From positions 1,650,861 through 1,699,917 of the forward strand of contig NZ_GL870929.1 in assembly GCF_000190695.1 (NCBI RefSeq): DNA of 49,057 nt. Reading direction: 5' to 3'. Position 1 is the stretch's first letter. Each line of letters begins with the position of its first letter. Below the pieces are notes generated by a model. The model saw only the letters and a list, made by a program, of their open reading frames with translations, was not told where the DNA came from and did no database searches. The translations under genes and the position numbers were made by a program. The DNA comes from Kingella denitrificans ATCC 33394. GTDB lineage: Bacteria; Pseudomonadota; Gammaproteobacteria; Burkholderiales; Neisseriaceae. Of this stretch, positions 1 to 8,196 are shown in pieces.

Positions 1-1
1 G

Positions 2-598
2 GGGTTTAGTAATGGAAATATCCATCCGTCTGGGATGGCAGATGAACGTGGGTTTTATTATCAAGATTTTGGTTTAATTCCTGTATGGACCAAACACCAA
101 GGTGTTTACCCGCCTTTGAAACTTCGAAATGGGCCGGTATCTTTCATTCCTGAAAATATGGTTTTATTTAGCTGTTTTATTGGACAACAAGCATGGGGGC
201 TACCGCATAAATTATACGTGGTTGACCCGTTGGCATTATCAGAGCCGTTTTTATCGCGTCTGCCGGCTAAAAATGGTGCCCGAGTGGGCCATTATGAACG
301 CGCCTTCCCGGAAGGGTTCTTTAAAAGCAAACGCACCGGACAGAACCGTTTGGCCAATCCCACCTTGAAAGCCTTATATGCGGATGTGGAATTGGCCACG
401 CGCGGCGATCTGTGGACGGCGGAACGCTGGGCGGCGATATGGCGGCTGAATAGCGGGCATTATAAAAATCTGGTGCAATATTTTGACCGTAATGATGTTG
501 GCGCGGATATTTATCCGAAAGATAAAATTGATGCTACTTCTATTTATACCTGTATGGGCGGATTCACAGCGGTTATGGTGGACAAAGAAAAGCCATAA
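2..598 (+). CDS. Membrane glycosyltransferase-like protein, C-terminal part (cut by window edge)
   Basis: The frame is open to the first bases of the window, so the visible ATG at 35 is probably internal and the start lies outside. About 198 codons remain. The visible part carries a DPLAL...LARLPA-like stretch (here DPLALSEPFLSRLPA), then GHYERAFPEGFF, then a region where one expects 'tRGdL...eRW..iw.lN.G.y'. This order resembles the soluble C-terminal region of GT-C fold polyprenyl-phosphate sugar transferases related to mycobacterial AftB. That would make it a multi-pass inner-membrane enzyme transferring a sugar to a surface glycan, but the membrane half is not visible. The family call rests on remembered motifs; substrate and pathway are unknown. 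It is followed by a DUS-type hairpin. Confidence 0.55.
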   Translation, partial: GFSNGNIHPSGMADERGFYYQDFGLIPVWTKHQGVYPPLKLRNGPVSFIPENMVLFSCFIGQQAWGLPHKLYVVDPLALSEPFLSRLPAKNGARVGHYERAFPEGFFKSKRTGQNRLANPTLKALYADVELATRGDLWTAERWAAIWRLNSGHYKNLVQYFDRNDVGADIYPKDKIDATSIYTCMGGFTAVMVDKEKP

Positions 599-610
599 AT
601 CACCTCTTCC

Positions 611-660
611 AAAAGCACCTGCACCGTGAAAAACCAAGTGCAGGCTGCTTTCGTTTTTTG
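611..660 (+). terminator. DUS-type inverted repeat and T tract after the first gene
   Basis: A degenerate AAGCACCTGCAC at 613-624 faces GTGCAGGCTGCTTT at 639-652 and is followed by a T-rich run. It is placed 13 bases after the stop codon, as expected for a factor-independent terminator. Confidence 0.6.
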
Positions 661-781
661 TTTATTCACAAAAACTTGACCTACATTAACCCCCAGCCGA
701 ATTACATTTGAGAACAACCAAAAAGAGGCGTACATTGGAACAATATTCTAATTTTTCCAACCCAAACAGGAGGTATGCATC

Positions 782-1849
782 ATGGCAAAAATGAAAGCCG
801 CCGTTGTTAATCCCAAAGTAAACGGTTTTGTGGAAGTGGTCGAAAAAGACATCCGCCCGTTGGCCTATAACGAAGCCTTGGTCGAAGTCGAATACTGCGG
901 TGTGTGCCACACCGATTTGCACGTTGCATCGGGTGATTACGGCGTGAAAGAAGGCGTGGTGCTGGGGCATGAAGGCATCGGCATCGTGAAACAGCTCGGC
1001 GAAGGCGTTACCGCGCTGAAAGTGGGCGACCGCGTCAGCATCGCGTGGATGTACAAAGCCTGCGGCGCATGCGAATACTGCAACACGGGGCGCGAAACCC
1101 TGTGCCGCAGCGTGCTCAATTCTGGCTACACGGCAGACGGCGGCATGGCAACGCACTGCATCGTCAATGCCGATTACGCCGTGAAAGTCCCGGCAGGACT
1201 AGACCCCGCACAGGCATCCAGCATTACCTGCGCCGGCGTTACCTGCTATAAAGCCATCAAAGTCTCCGGCGTGCGGCCGGGCCAATGGATTGCCATTTAC
1301 GGCGCAGGCGGCTTGGGCAACTTGGGCGTCCAATACGCGAAAAAAGTGTTCGGCGCACACGTCGTGGCCATCGACATTAACGATGACAAACTGGCCTTTG
1401 CCCAAGAAACGGGTGCGGATTTCGTTATCAATGCAGCCAAAGAAGACGCGGCCAAAATCATGCAGGAAAAATGCGGCGGCGTGCATGCAGCCGTGGTAAC
1501 CGCCGTGTCCAAAGCCGCATTCAATTCGGCAGTGGATGCCGTGCGCGCAGGCGGCCGCGTGGTGGCGGTGGGCCTGCCGCCCGAAAGCATGGATTTGTCG
1601 ATTCCGCGCATCGTGTTGGACGGCATCGAAGTGGTCGGCTCGCTGGTCGGCACGCGCAAAGACTTGGAAGAAGCGTTCCAATTCGGCGCGGAAGGCTTGG
1701 TAGTGCCGAAAGTGCAACTGCGCACGCTGGACGAAGCCCCTGCCATTTTTGACGAAATGCGCGCGGGCAAAATCACCGGCCGCATGGTGATTGATATGCA
1801 CAAAGGTGCCAGCGGCTGCTGTGGAGCATGCGGCGGCGCAGGGCATTAA
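782..1849 (+). CDS. adhP: Zinc-dependent alcohol dehydrogenase (AdhP type)
   Basis: Medium-chain NAD(P)-dependent alcohol dehydrogenase that interconverts primary alcohols and aldehydes in the cytoplasm. Seen: catalytic zinc ligands in CGVCHTD (C39) and GHE (H63), a structural zinc set C94, C97, C100 and C108, and a Rossmann GAGGLG at 174-179. The start is fixed by a perfect AGGAGG at 768-773, 8 bases before the ATG. The body matches E. coli AdhP in length and order. Odd: about 16 extra C-terminal residues rich in Gly and Cys (CCGACGG), which look like an added metal-binding tail. It stands alone between two DUS hairpins, so it is probably monocistronic. In vivo substrate is not shown; ethanol or short aldehydes are likely from the family. 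Confidence 0.93.
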   Translation: MAKMKAAVVNPKVNGFVEVVEKDIRPLAYNEALVEVEYCGVCHTDLHVASGDYGVKEGVVLGHEGIGIVKQLGEGVTALKVGDRVSIAWMYKACGACEYCNTGRETLCRSVLNSGYTADGGMATHCIVNADYAVKVPAGLDPAQASSITCAGVTCYKAIKVSGVRPGQWIAIYGAGGLGNLGVQYAKKVFGAHVVAIDINDDKLAFAQETGADFVINAAKEDAAKIMQEKCGGVHAAVVTAVSKAAFNSAVDAVRAGGRVVAVGLPPESMDLSIPRIVLDGIEVVGSLVGTRKDLEEAFQFGAEGLVVPKVQLRTLDEAPAIFDEMRAGKITGRMVIDMHKGASGCCGACGGAGH

Positions 1850-1868
1850 CGATTAACGGACGATAAAA

Positions 1869-1915
1869 CGAAAGCAGCCTGCACATTGGAAAATGGTGTG
1901 CAGGCTGCTTTTTGA
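1869..1915 (+). terminator. Paired DUS hairpin terminator behind adhP
   Basis: AAAGCAGCCTGCAC (1871-1884) and its exact complement (1898-1911) form a 14-bp stem with a 13-base loop, followed by a short T tract. It lies 20 bases after the adhP stop. Confidence 0.8.
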
Positions 1916-2035
1916 TTGTCCATTGGGTTGCCCAGGTTTTTTTGATTTAGCGCAATTATTGTGCCGAATCAAACAGAATAGGCGGCGTTCAGTTTGAAAT
2001 TTATCGCGCAAGGCTTTATGATGGCGCTTATTAAA

Positions 2036-2054
2036 GTAATTGATAATCCATTCT
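2036..2054 (+). promoter_or_regulatory. Possible Fur box ahead of feoA
   Basis: The 19 bases contain TTGATAATC and match about 11 of 19 positions of the classical Fur consensus (GATAATGATAATCATTATC). The centre is good but both flanks are poor. A TATAAA-like -10 element follows within about 20 bases, before the feoA start at 2142. Ferrous uptake genes are often Fur-regulated, so location supports it; the match alone does not. Confidence 0.35.
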
Positions 2055-2141
2055 ATTTGTTTTTATAAAGAATGCGCCGTTGGAAACCGAAGCCGTTTTC
2101 CGCGCGGCGCGCATTCCGCGAATATCGTTAGAAAGCCCACC

Positions 2142-2429
2142 ATGTCCACCATCCCACTCTCCCAGCTGCGCAAAGGCGCAGTTGCGCATATCGATTCCAT
2201 TGTCCCCAATCCCGTGTTCGGCGAGCTCGATGCCTTGGTGTCGCGCCGGTTGGCGGATTTGGGTTTTTCCGGCGGCATGCCTTTGCAGGTGATTGCCGTG
2301 GGCGGTTTCGGGCGCGGGCCGTTTGCGGTGCGCTTGGGCAACCAGTCGCAGTTTTCGCTGCGGCAGGAAGAGGCGGGGAAGATTATGTGCCATGTGGTCG
2401 ATGCGGAACAAAAGCAGCCTGCACCTTAA
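2142..2429 (+). CDS. feoA: Ferrous iron transport protein FeoA
   Basis: A 95-residue SH3-like FeoA protein, the small cytoplasmic partner of the FeoB ferrous iron permease. Seen: the typical LSQLRKG start, RRLADLGFSGGMPLQVI in the middle, and a C-terminal IMCHVVD strand. The ATG at 2142 fits the family; the frame extends about 34 codons further upstream but that part has no family similarity. The gene lies 163 bases upstream of feoB in the same direction, so they are likely co-transcribed. Odd: the last residues (KQPAP) and the stop codon are read from a DUS that is also the first part of a 74-bp repeat found again after the small gene behind feoB. Confidence 0.93.
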   Translation: MSTIPLSQLRKGAVAHIDSIVPNPVFGELDALVSRRLADLGFSGGMPLQVIAVGGFGRGPFAVRLGNQSQFSLRQEEAGKIMCHVVDAEQKQPAP

Positions 2430-2483
2430 AGGCTACCTGAAAGCGTCAGCTTCAACGAAGTTGAAATGAAAAAGCAGCCTGCA
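2410..2483 (+). repeat. 74-bp direct repeat, copy 1 (feoA end / feoA-feoB gap)
   Basis: Runs from one DUS (AAAGCAGCCTGCA) through AGGCTACCTGAAAG and CGTCAGCTTCAACGAAG to a second DUS. It differs from copy 2 at 4603-4676 by one base (TTG against TTA). It includes the feoA stop codon. AGGCTACCTGAA is, from memory, the Eikenella DUS dialect. Confidence 0.9.
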
Positions 2484-2592
2484 ACCCTGCCGACCAAAGT
2501 GCAGGCCGCCTGAAAACCTTGCCGCGCCGCACGAAAGCAGCCTGCACGCGGCAAACAGAAGGAAAACCGATAAAAATCAAAAAGGAAATACG

Positions 2593-4455
2593 ATGGAACT
2601 GAGCTATTTCGCCCTCATCGGCGCGCCGAACTGCGGCAAAACCGTGTTGTTCAACGGGCTGACCGGCGCGCATGCCAAAGTGGCCAATTATCCGGGCGTA
2701 ACGGTGGACAAGCGCGAAGGCGCGTTTTTGGATGACGAAGCCGTGCGCATTGTCGATTTGCCCGGCACATACAGCCTGCGCACGACCAGCCCCGACGAAG
2801 CGGTGGCGAAAGATGTCGCCGTGGGCAAGCTGGGCATTCCGCCCGACGCCATCATCGCTGTTGCCGACGCGACCAACCTGCGGATGACCCTGCGTATGAT
2901 TCTGGAACTGAAAACGCTGAAACTGCCGATGGTGGTGTCGCTGAACATGAGCGATGTGGCGCAGCGGCGCGGTTTGAATATCGACGCGGCGAAACTGAGC
3001 GAACTGTTGGGCGTGCCCGTGCTGGAAACCGTGGCCGTGAGCGCGTCGGGCGTGCAGGCGGTGCGCGAAGCCGTGTCGCAGTTGCCGCGCAAACGCTCGT
3101 TCCCCGCCAACCCCGCTTCCGCCGAACGCACATTGGATGAATTGGACAGCGACGCGCTTTATCACGAAGTCGAATCCATTTTGGCGCAAGTCGTGCGTAC
3201 GGAAATGACCCTGCCCGCCTGGCACAAAAAACTCGACGACATCGTGCTGCACCCCGTCTGGGGCATGATTCTGCTGCTGGTCATCCTGTTTATGGTGTTC
3301 CAAGCGGTGTACACCTGGGCCGCGCCGATTATGGAAGCCATCGAGGGCGGCTTCGGTTGGCTGGGCGAGTGGGTGGCCGCCAATATGCAGCCGGGCATTC
3401 TGAACGATTTAATCGTGAACGGCGTGATTGCCGGCACGGGCAGCGTGCTGGTGTTCCTGCCGCAGATTACCATCCTGTTCGCCTTCATCCTGCTGCTGGA
3501 AGACTCGGGCTACCTGCCGCGCGCCGCGTTTTTGCTGGATAACGTGATGGCGAAAAGCGGCTTGTCCGGCCGTTCGTTCATTCCGCTGCTGTCCAGCTTC
3601 GCCTGCGCCGTGCCCGCCGTGATGTCCGCCCGCACCATCCACGACCCGCGCGAACGGCTGGTCACCATCGCCGTCGCCCCGCTGCTCACCTGCTCCGCGC
3701 GGCTGCCCGTGTACGCGCTGATTATCGCCGCCGTCATCCCCAATCAAACCGTGTTCGGCATCTTCAACCTGCAAGGGCTGACGCTGTTCGTGCTCTATAT
3801 CGCAGGCATCCTGTCCGCCGCACTCGCCGCCTACCTCATGAAACGCTTGGCGCGGATTAAGGGCAACGTGCAACAGTTCCCGCTGTTGATGGAACTACCT
3901 ACCTTCCGCATGCCCAACTTCAAACACATCCTGACCAGCCTGTGGGACCGGGTGAAAGCCTTCCTGAAACGCGCCGGAACGATTATTTTCACTTTGACCG
4001 TGATTCTGTGGGGTTTGGTGAGCTGGCCTGCTCCGCCCGAAGGCGCAACCGGCGCGGCAATCGATTACAGCCTGGCCGGCATGATCGGCCACGCCATCCA
4101 GCCGCTGTTTGCCCCGCTGGGCTTCACTTGGGAAATGTGTATCGCCATGATTCCGGGCATCGCTGCACGCGAAGTGGTCGTGGCCGCACTGGGCACGGTG
4201 TATGCCGTGGGCGCGTCGTCCGAAGACGCGGTGCAGAACGCGCTGATTCCCATCGTCCACAGCAACTGGGGCCTGCCCACCGCCTTCGCCTTCCTCGCCT
4301 GGTATGTCTATGCCCCCATGTGCGCCGCCACTTTGGCCGTGATTCGGCGCGAAACCAAATCGCTGAAACAAACCGCCATCATCGCGGGCTATATGTTCGC
4401 GCTCGCCTACCTCGCCGCTTTCGCCGTTTACCAAATTAGTTCAAGGATTTTGTGA
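2593..4455 (+). CDS. feoB: Ferrous iron transport protein FeoB
   Basis: Inner-membrane Fe(II) permease with an N-terminal GTPase domain, 620 residues, the shorter type that lacks the extra C-terminal cytoplasmic part of E. coli FeoB. Seen: G1 GAPNCGKT (10-17), G3 DLPG (55-58), G4 NMSD (118-121), a SAS G5 motif near 149, then a helical spacer to about residue 205 and a polytopic region with two Gate-like segments. The start is supported by AAAAAGGAAA just upstream. It overlaps the next small gene by one base (TGATG), which indicates translational coupling. Role: uptake of ferrous iron under low oxygen, consistent with the FNR-type and anaerobic genes elsewhere in the window. Confidence 0.97.
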   Translation: MELSYFALIGAPNCGKTVLFNGLTGAHAKVANYPGVTVDKREGAFLDDEAVRIVDLPGTYSLRTTSPDEAVAKDVAVGKLGIPPDAIIAVADATNLRMTLRMILELKTLKLPMVVSLNMSDVAQRRGLNIDAAKLSELLGVPVLETVAVSASGVQAVREAVSQLPRKRSFPANPASAERTLDELDSDALYHEVESILAQVVRTEMTLPAWHKKLDDIVLHPVWGMILLLVILFMVFQAVYTWAAPIMEAIEGGFGWLGEWVAANMQPGILNDLIVNGVIAGTGSVLVFLPQITILFAFILLLEDSGYLPRAAFLLDNVMAKSGLSGRSFIPLLSSFACAVPAVMSARTIHDPRERLVTIAVAPLLTCSARLPVYALIIAAVIPNQTVFGIFNLQGLTLFVLYIAGILSAALAAYLMKRLARIKGNVQQFPLLMELPTFRMPNFKHILTSLWDRVKAFLKRAGTIIFTLTVILWGLVSWPAPPEGATGAAIDYSLAGMIGHAIQPLFAPLGFTWEMCIAMIPGIAAREVVVAALGTVYAVGASSEDAVQNALIPIVHSNWGLPTAFAFLAWYVYAPMCAATLAVIRRETKSLKQTAIIAGYMFALAYLAAFAVYQISSRIL

Positions 4456-4589
4456 TGCTTCAATATATTATCGTCGCCCTCATCATGCTTGCCAGCGCGT
4501 TCTTCCTGCTGCGGAAGTTTGTGTTCAAACCGAAAAAAACGAAACACGATTGCAGCAGCGGCTGCGGCAAATGCGGCGGCTGCGGTTAG
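4455..4589 (+). CDS. Small FeoB-associated Cys-rich membrane protein
   Basis: A 44-residue protein whose ATG overlaps the feoB stop codon. Seen: one membrane helix (about residues 3-21), a basic KPKKTKH stretch and a C-terminal tail with four cysteines in CSSGCGKCGGC. This matches the size, layout and place of the 'FeoB-associated Cys-rich membrane protein' family found behind feoB in many bacteria. The cysteines could bind iron or a cluster; the role of the family is not established. It may fill the place of FeoC, which is absent here. Confidence 0.85.
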   Translation: MLQYIIVALIMLASAFFLLRKFVFKPKKTKHDCSSGCGKCGGCG

Positions 4590-4602
4590 GCCTGCCGAAC
4601 AG

Positions 4603-4676
4603 AAAAGCAGCCTGCACCTTAAAGGCTACCTGAAAGCGTCAGCTTCAACGAAGTTAAAATGAAAAAGCAGCCTGCA
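4603..4676 (+). repeat. 74-bp direct repeat, copy 2 (behind the feo genes)
   Basis: Near-identical to copy 1 at 2410-2483 (one difference). The pair brackets feoB and the small Cys-rich gene. A related 26-base piece occurs inverted near 5099-5129. Confidence 0.9.
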
Positions 4677-4707
4677 CTTCGTTTGAGGGAAGGTGCAGGC
4701 TGCTTTT
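4662..4707 (+). terminator. Paired DUS hairpin behind the feo operon
   Basis: AAAAAGCAGCCTGCAC and GTGCAGGCTGCTTTT face each other across a short loop, 73 bases after the stop of the small Cys-rich gene. It shares its left arm with repeat copy 2. Confidence 0.7.
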
Positions 4708-4740
4708 GGCGCTTTCAGACGCTCCCATTAAGAAAAAAAT

Positions 4741-4998
4741 ATGCTCGAAATCATCTTCATGCTGCTGGTAGTAGCCGTTCCGCTGCTGCACCTCTACACC
4801 TTCTTCACCGAAGCCGGCCACCTCGACCAATGGGAGCCGTGGCTGGTAATTGTCATGCTCGTTTTGACTGGCACTTGGTTTATCTATTTCGTCAGCCCCG
4901 GCGCACGGAGAAATCTGGGCATCCAACTGCTGCTGATTGCAGGCATCATTGTCTTCATTTTTCTTTTGCAATATTCCGCAGATTTAAGGCAAGCATAG
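4741..4998 (+). CDS. Small inner-membrane protein, unknown function
   Basis: An 85-residue, strongly hydrophobic protein with three likely membrane helices (about residues 3-22, 33-51 and 58-77) and little soluble sequence. An A-rich stretch with AAGAAAA precedes the ATG. I do not recognise the family. It lies between two DUS-rich repeat blocks and follows the feo genes, but nothing in the sequence ties it to iron. The coding call rests on hydrophobic pattern and start context. Confidence 0.6.
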   Translation: MLEIIFMLLVVAVPLLHLYTFFTEAGHLDQWEPWLVIVMLVLTGTWFIYFVSPGARRNLGIQLLLIAGIIVFIFLLQYSADLRQA

Positions 4999-5052
4999 CC
5001 CGAGAGCATTCGGCGGCTCCTTTGGATATGAAGCCAAGCTGCGGCCGTACTT

Positions 5053-5134
5053 TGATTGGGGAAGGTGCAGGCTGCTTTGGGCGATTTCAGACGTTCCCGA
5101 AGCTGACGCTTTCAGGTAGCCTTTCAGCCGTTTG
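5053..5134. repeat. DUS and Eikenella-dialect repeat block
   Basis: Contains a king3-type DUS (GTGCAGGCTGCTTT), a TTTCAGACGTTCCC piece also present at about 4714-4727, and the complement of AAAGGCTACCTGAAAGCGTCAGCTTC (as in the 74-bp repeats). It separates two small genes that run towards each other. Confidence 0.7.
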
Positions 5135-5150
5135 AGGCTGCCTAAAAATT

Positions 5151-5555
5151 TTACTGCGCCAACGGCCAAGGCAGCGCCACCGCGGTTGCGTCATCGGCAG
5201 AGCGGTACACGGTTTGCGACCAAAGCACGGTGTCGCCGTAGCGGTAAACGCGTTTGCGGGACACGGCGGTTACGGTGTTCTGCTTGTCCAAAAACACCAT
5301 CCGGTCATCGCGGCGATGAAGGCCGCGCACATCGCCGTGCGTTTCCGAATACACGGCAAATCCTTTGGCGTCCAGCACCGTAAACCGATGGCGCGGAATA
5401 TCGCCCACGGTTTCCAGCGCATTGAAATTTTGGTGCAAAACCCCTGTCGGCAGCGGGTCGCTCATTTTCAGGTAGCCTGCATAAAGCCACAAGGCTGCTG
5501 CGGGCAGCAGGATGGCCGCCAATATGATTTTCAGTAATTTCATGGGTTTAAGCAT
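5151..5555 (-). CDS. Small membrane-anchored protein, unknown function
   Basis: A 134-residue product if started at the ATG at 5555, which has AAGGGAAA about 7 bases upstream on the minus strand. The frame extends upstream only through a DUS, so the longer start is rejected. Seen: a hydrophobic N-terminal helix (about residues 8-29) followed by about 100 soluble residues, so it is probably anchored in the inner membrane and faces the periplasm. I do not recognise the soluble domain. It follows ligA in the same direction, separated by a paired DUS terminator. Confidence 0.65.
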   Translation of the reverse strand: MLKPMKLLKIILAAILLPAAALWLYAGYLKMSDPLPTGVLHQNFNALETVGDIPRHRFTVLDAKGFAVYSETHGDVRGLHRRDDRMVFLDKQNTVTAVSRKRVYRYGDTVLWSQTVYRSADDATAVALPWPLAQ

Positions 5556-5568
5556 TTTGTTTCCCTTG

Positions 5569-5613
5569 AAAAGCAGCCTGCACTTCGGTTTTCCAGTGTG
5601 CAGGCTGCTTTTG
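5569..5613 (-). terminator. Paired DUS hairpin behind ligA
   Basis: AAAAGCAGCCTGCAC at 5569-5583 and its complement at 5598-5612 form a stem between the end of ligA and the next minus-strand gene. Confidence 0.75.
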
Positions 5614-5631
5614 GCGTTCCCCGCCAACCTT

Positions 5632-7974
5632 TTAATCCGCTCCCCCCAGCATCTCTAGCAATTCTTCTTCGCTCAACACCGCCACGCCCAACGCCTGCGC
5701 CTTTTCCAGTTTGCTGCCTGCGGCTTCGCCCGCCACCACGAAATCGGTTTTTTTGGACACGCTGCCGCTCACTTTGCCGCCGGCGGCTTCGATGAGGGCG
5801 GCGGCTTGGTCGCGTTTCAGGGTGGGCAGGGTGCCGGTCAGGACAAAGGTTTTGCCGGCGATGGGGCTGTGTTCGGGGTGCAGGCTGCCTGAAACGCCGT
5901 CCGTGCTGCTTTCAGGCAGCGCTTCGGTGAAGGCGGTGATTTCTTGCAGCAGGGCGGCGTGTGCAGGCTGCTTGCGCCAGTCCTGCCATTCTTGCGGCAG
6001 GGCTTGGTCGGTTTGCAGGGCGTGCAGGCTGCCTGCGAGTTGCCAGAGTTCGGCGGCGCGTTTTTCGCTGAGTTTGATGTTTGGCAGGCGTTGCAGCCAT
6101 TGTTCGGGCGCGGCGTGGGCGCGGGTTTGGGGCGACGGGGCGGCGGCTTGGGGGGCGACGTGTTGCAATAGATCGTCCAGCATTTTTTGCTGTGCAGGCT
6201 GCTTGAAATAGTGGGCGATGGCGTGGGCGACGATGCTGCCGATGTCGGGCAGGCAGGCGAGGATGGGTTCGGGGGCGCGGCGCACGGTGTCGAGGTTGCC
6301 GAATGCGGCGGCCAGCTGTTTGGCGGTGCTTTCGCCGACGTGGCGGATGCCGAGGGCGAACAGGAAGCGGGCGAGCGGCGGGGTACGGCTTTGGGCGATG
6401 CTGTCCAAGATGTTTTGCGCCCATTTGGTGGCGGCGGATTTGCTGTCTTTGATGGTTTGCAGTTGGGCGATGTCCAGTCGGTAAATATCGGCAAAGCTGT
6501 GTAATACGTCGGCGGCGACAAGGGCTTCGATTTGCTTGTCGCCCAGCCCGGCGATGTCCATGGCTTTGCGGCTGGCGAAGTGGATAAGCCCTTGTGCGCG
6601 CTGGGCTTGGCAGAGCATGCCGCCGGTGCAGCGAGCAACGGCTTCGCCTGCTTCGCGTTCGACCGCGCTGCCGCACACGGGGCAGGTTTCGGGCAGCCTG
6701 AACGGTTCGTACTTCGCTTCCATTTGTTCGCCCAATAAATCAACGGGCTGCATGGGGCGGCGTTCCAACAGCACGCGCACCACTTCGGGAATCACGTCGC
6801 CCGCGCGGCGCACGACCACGGTGTCGCCCACGCGTACGTCTTTGCGCGCCACTTCGTCCTGATTGTGCAGCGTGGCGTTGGTCACGGTAACGCCGCCCAC
6901 GAACACGGGCGCAAGCCGCGCCACAGGGGTGATTGCGCCGGTACGGCCGACCTGCACGTCAATCGCTTCGACGGTGGTGAGCGCTTCTTCGGCGGGGAAT
7001 TTGTGCGCAATCGCCCAACGCGGCGCGCGCGATACGAAGCCGAGTTGCTGCTGTTCGGCCAATGAGTTCACTTTGACGACCATGCCGTCGATTTCATACG
7101 GCAGGCGGGGGCGGTGTTCGGCCAGCCGTTCGTATTCGCGCAACACGGCTGCCGCGCCGGTGTGCGTGCCGAAATAGCCTTCGGGCAGGGAAAAACCGAG
7201 TTCGTGCAGCAGCGCGAGTTCTTCCATGTGGCTTTCAGGTAGCCTTTCCACGCCGGAAAGCTGGGCGATGCCGTAGGCGAAAAAATGCAGTTTGCGCTGC
7301 GCGGTGATTTTGGAATCGAGCTGGCGCAGGCTGCCTGCGGCGGCGTTGCGCGGGTTGGCGAAGGGCTTTTGGCCGGCTTCGAGCTGGCGTTGGTTCAGCG
7401 CGGCAAAATCGGCTTTGAGCATCAGCACTTCGCCGCGCACTTCCAAAAGTGCAGGCTGCTTTTCGCCGTGCAGTTTCAGCGGGATGTTGCGCACGGTTTT
7501 GATGTTTTCGGTCACGTTTTCGCCCGTGGTGCCGTCGCCGCGCGTGGCCGCCTGCACCAAAATTCCATTTTGATACAACAGGCTGACGGCCAGCCCGTCA
7601 AACTTCGGCTCGGCGGCGTATTCCACCTGCGCCACGCCCAATTCCTTGCACACGCGCTCGTCAAACGCCAAAAATTCGGCGTGGCCGAACGCGCCCGTTT
7701 CGTCATCGCGCGGCGAAAACGCGTTGTTCAGCGACAACATCGGCACGGCGTGCACCACGGTTTCAAAGCCGTCCAGCACCGCGCCGCCCACCCGCTGCGT
7801 GGGGCTTTCGGGCAGCCTGAACTGCGGATATTCGGCTTCCAGGGTTTCCAGCTCGCGGTAGAGCCGGTCGTATTCGGCATCGGGCACGCTGGGCGCGTCC
7901 AAAGTGTAGTATTCGTGAGCGTAGCGGTTGAGCGTTTGCACGAGGGTGCGGATGCGGTGTTGAGGGGTGGACAT
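5632..7974 (-). CDS. ligA: NAD-dependent DNA ligase LigA
   Basis: Seals nicks in DNA using NAD, in replication and repair. It has 780 residues, longer than the 671 of E. coli but similar to Neisseria ligases. Seen in order: Ia and adenylation domains with the active lysine in KFDG (K124), OB domain, a four-cysteine zinc finger (CPVCG...C...C), helix-hairpin-helix region, and a C-terminal BRCT domain (about 700-778). The start at 7974 (MSTPQHR) is chosen because the upstream extension is read from a DUS. Odd: extra peptides read from DUS, such as KQPALLEV and KQPAQQK, and a low-complexity insert around APSPQTRAHAAPEQ between HhH and BRCT. Confidence 0.97.
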   Translation of the reverse strand: MSTPQHRIRTLVQTLNRYAHEYYTLDAPSVPDAEYDRLYRELETLEAEYPQFRLPESPTQRVGGAVLDGFETVVHAVPMLSLNNAFSPRDDETGAFGHAEFLAFDERVCKELGVAQVEYAAEPKFDGLAVSLLYQNGILVQAATRGDGTTGENVTENIKTVRNIPLKLHGEKQPALLEVRGEVLMLKADFAALNQRQLEAGQKPFANPRNAAAGSLRQLDSKITAQRKLHFFAYGIAQLSGVERLPESHMEELALLHELGFSLPEGYFGTHTGAAAVLREYERLAEHRPRLPYEIDGMVVKVNSLAEQQQLGFVSRAPRWAIAHKFPAEEALTTVEAIDVQVGRTGAITPVARLAPVFVGGVTVTNATLHNQDEVARKDVRVGDTVVVRRAGDVIPEVVRVLLERRPMQPVDLLGEQMEAKYEPFRLPETCPVCGSAVEREAGEAVARCTGGMLCQAQRAQGLIHFASRKAMDIAGLGDKQIEALVAADVLHSFADIYRLDIAQLQTIKDSKSAATKWAQNILDSIAQSRTPPLARFLFALGIRHVGESTAKQLAAAFGNLDTVRRAPEPILACLPDIGSIVAHAIAHYFKQPAQQKMLDDLLQHVAPQAAAPSPQTRAHAAPEQWLQRLPNIKLSEKRAAELWQLAGSLHALQTDQALPQEWQDWRKQPAHAALLQEITAFTEALPESSTDGVSGSLHPEHSPIAGKTFVLTGTLPTLKRDQAAALIEAAGGKVSGSVSKKTDFVVAGEAAGSKLEKAQALGVAVLSEEELLEMLGGAD

Positions 7975-8057
7975 GGTGCAGGCTGCCTGAAAGTGGGGAA
8001 AACGCGATTGTATCAAATTCGGTTGGCAGACGGAGGCAGCCTGCACCCGTTTCGTGC

Positions 8058-8163
8058 TATAGTGGATGAAAATCGCAATGATACGGCGTTGGCTCGCCTT
8101 GACGTACTACCTGTACGCCTTGCGGCTCGCCGCCTTGTCTCATTTTTATTTTCATCCACCATC
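8058..8163. mobile_element. Correia-like miniature element, copy 1
   Basis: Starts TATAGTGGATGAAAAT and ends ATTTTCATCCACCATC, 106 bp, with inverted ends; the right end has drifted from CACTATA. The core reads TACGGCGTTGGCTCGCC...GGCTCGCCGCCTTGTC, which strongly resembles the core of Correia (NEMIS) elements of Neisseria. It lies between divergent ligA and the Sel1-like gene. Confidence 0.85.
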
Positions 8164-8196
8164 ACATTGCCACTTTACACGCCATTTCCCAACGCC

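Noticed and set aside
676..708. MerR/NmlR-type promoter before adhP (TTGACC and TACATT)
   Set aside because: The spacer is 21 bases and no dyad operator is visible between the hexamers, so evidence is too weak.
7285..8196. Long plus-strand frame upstream of the Sel1-like gene
   Set aside because: It is antisense to ligA, which has full domain support, and crosses the Correia-like element; only the part from 8197 is kept.
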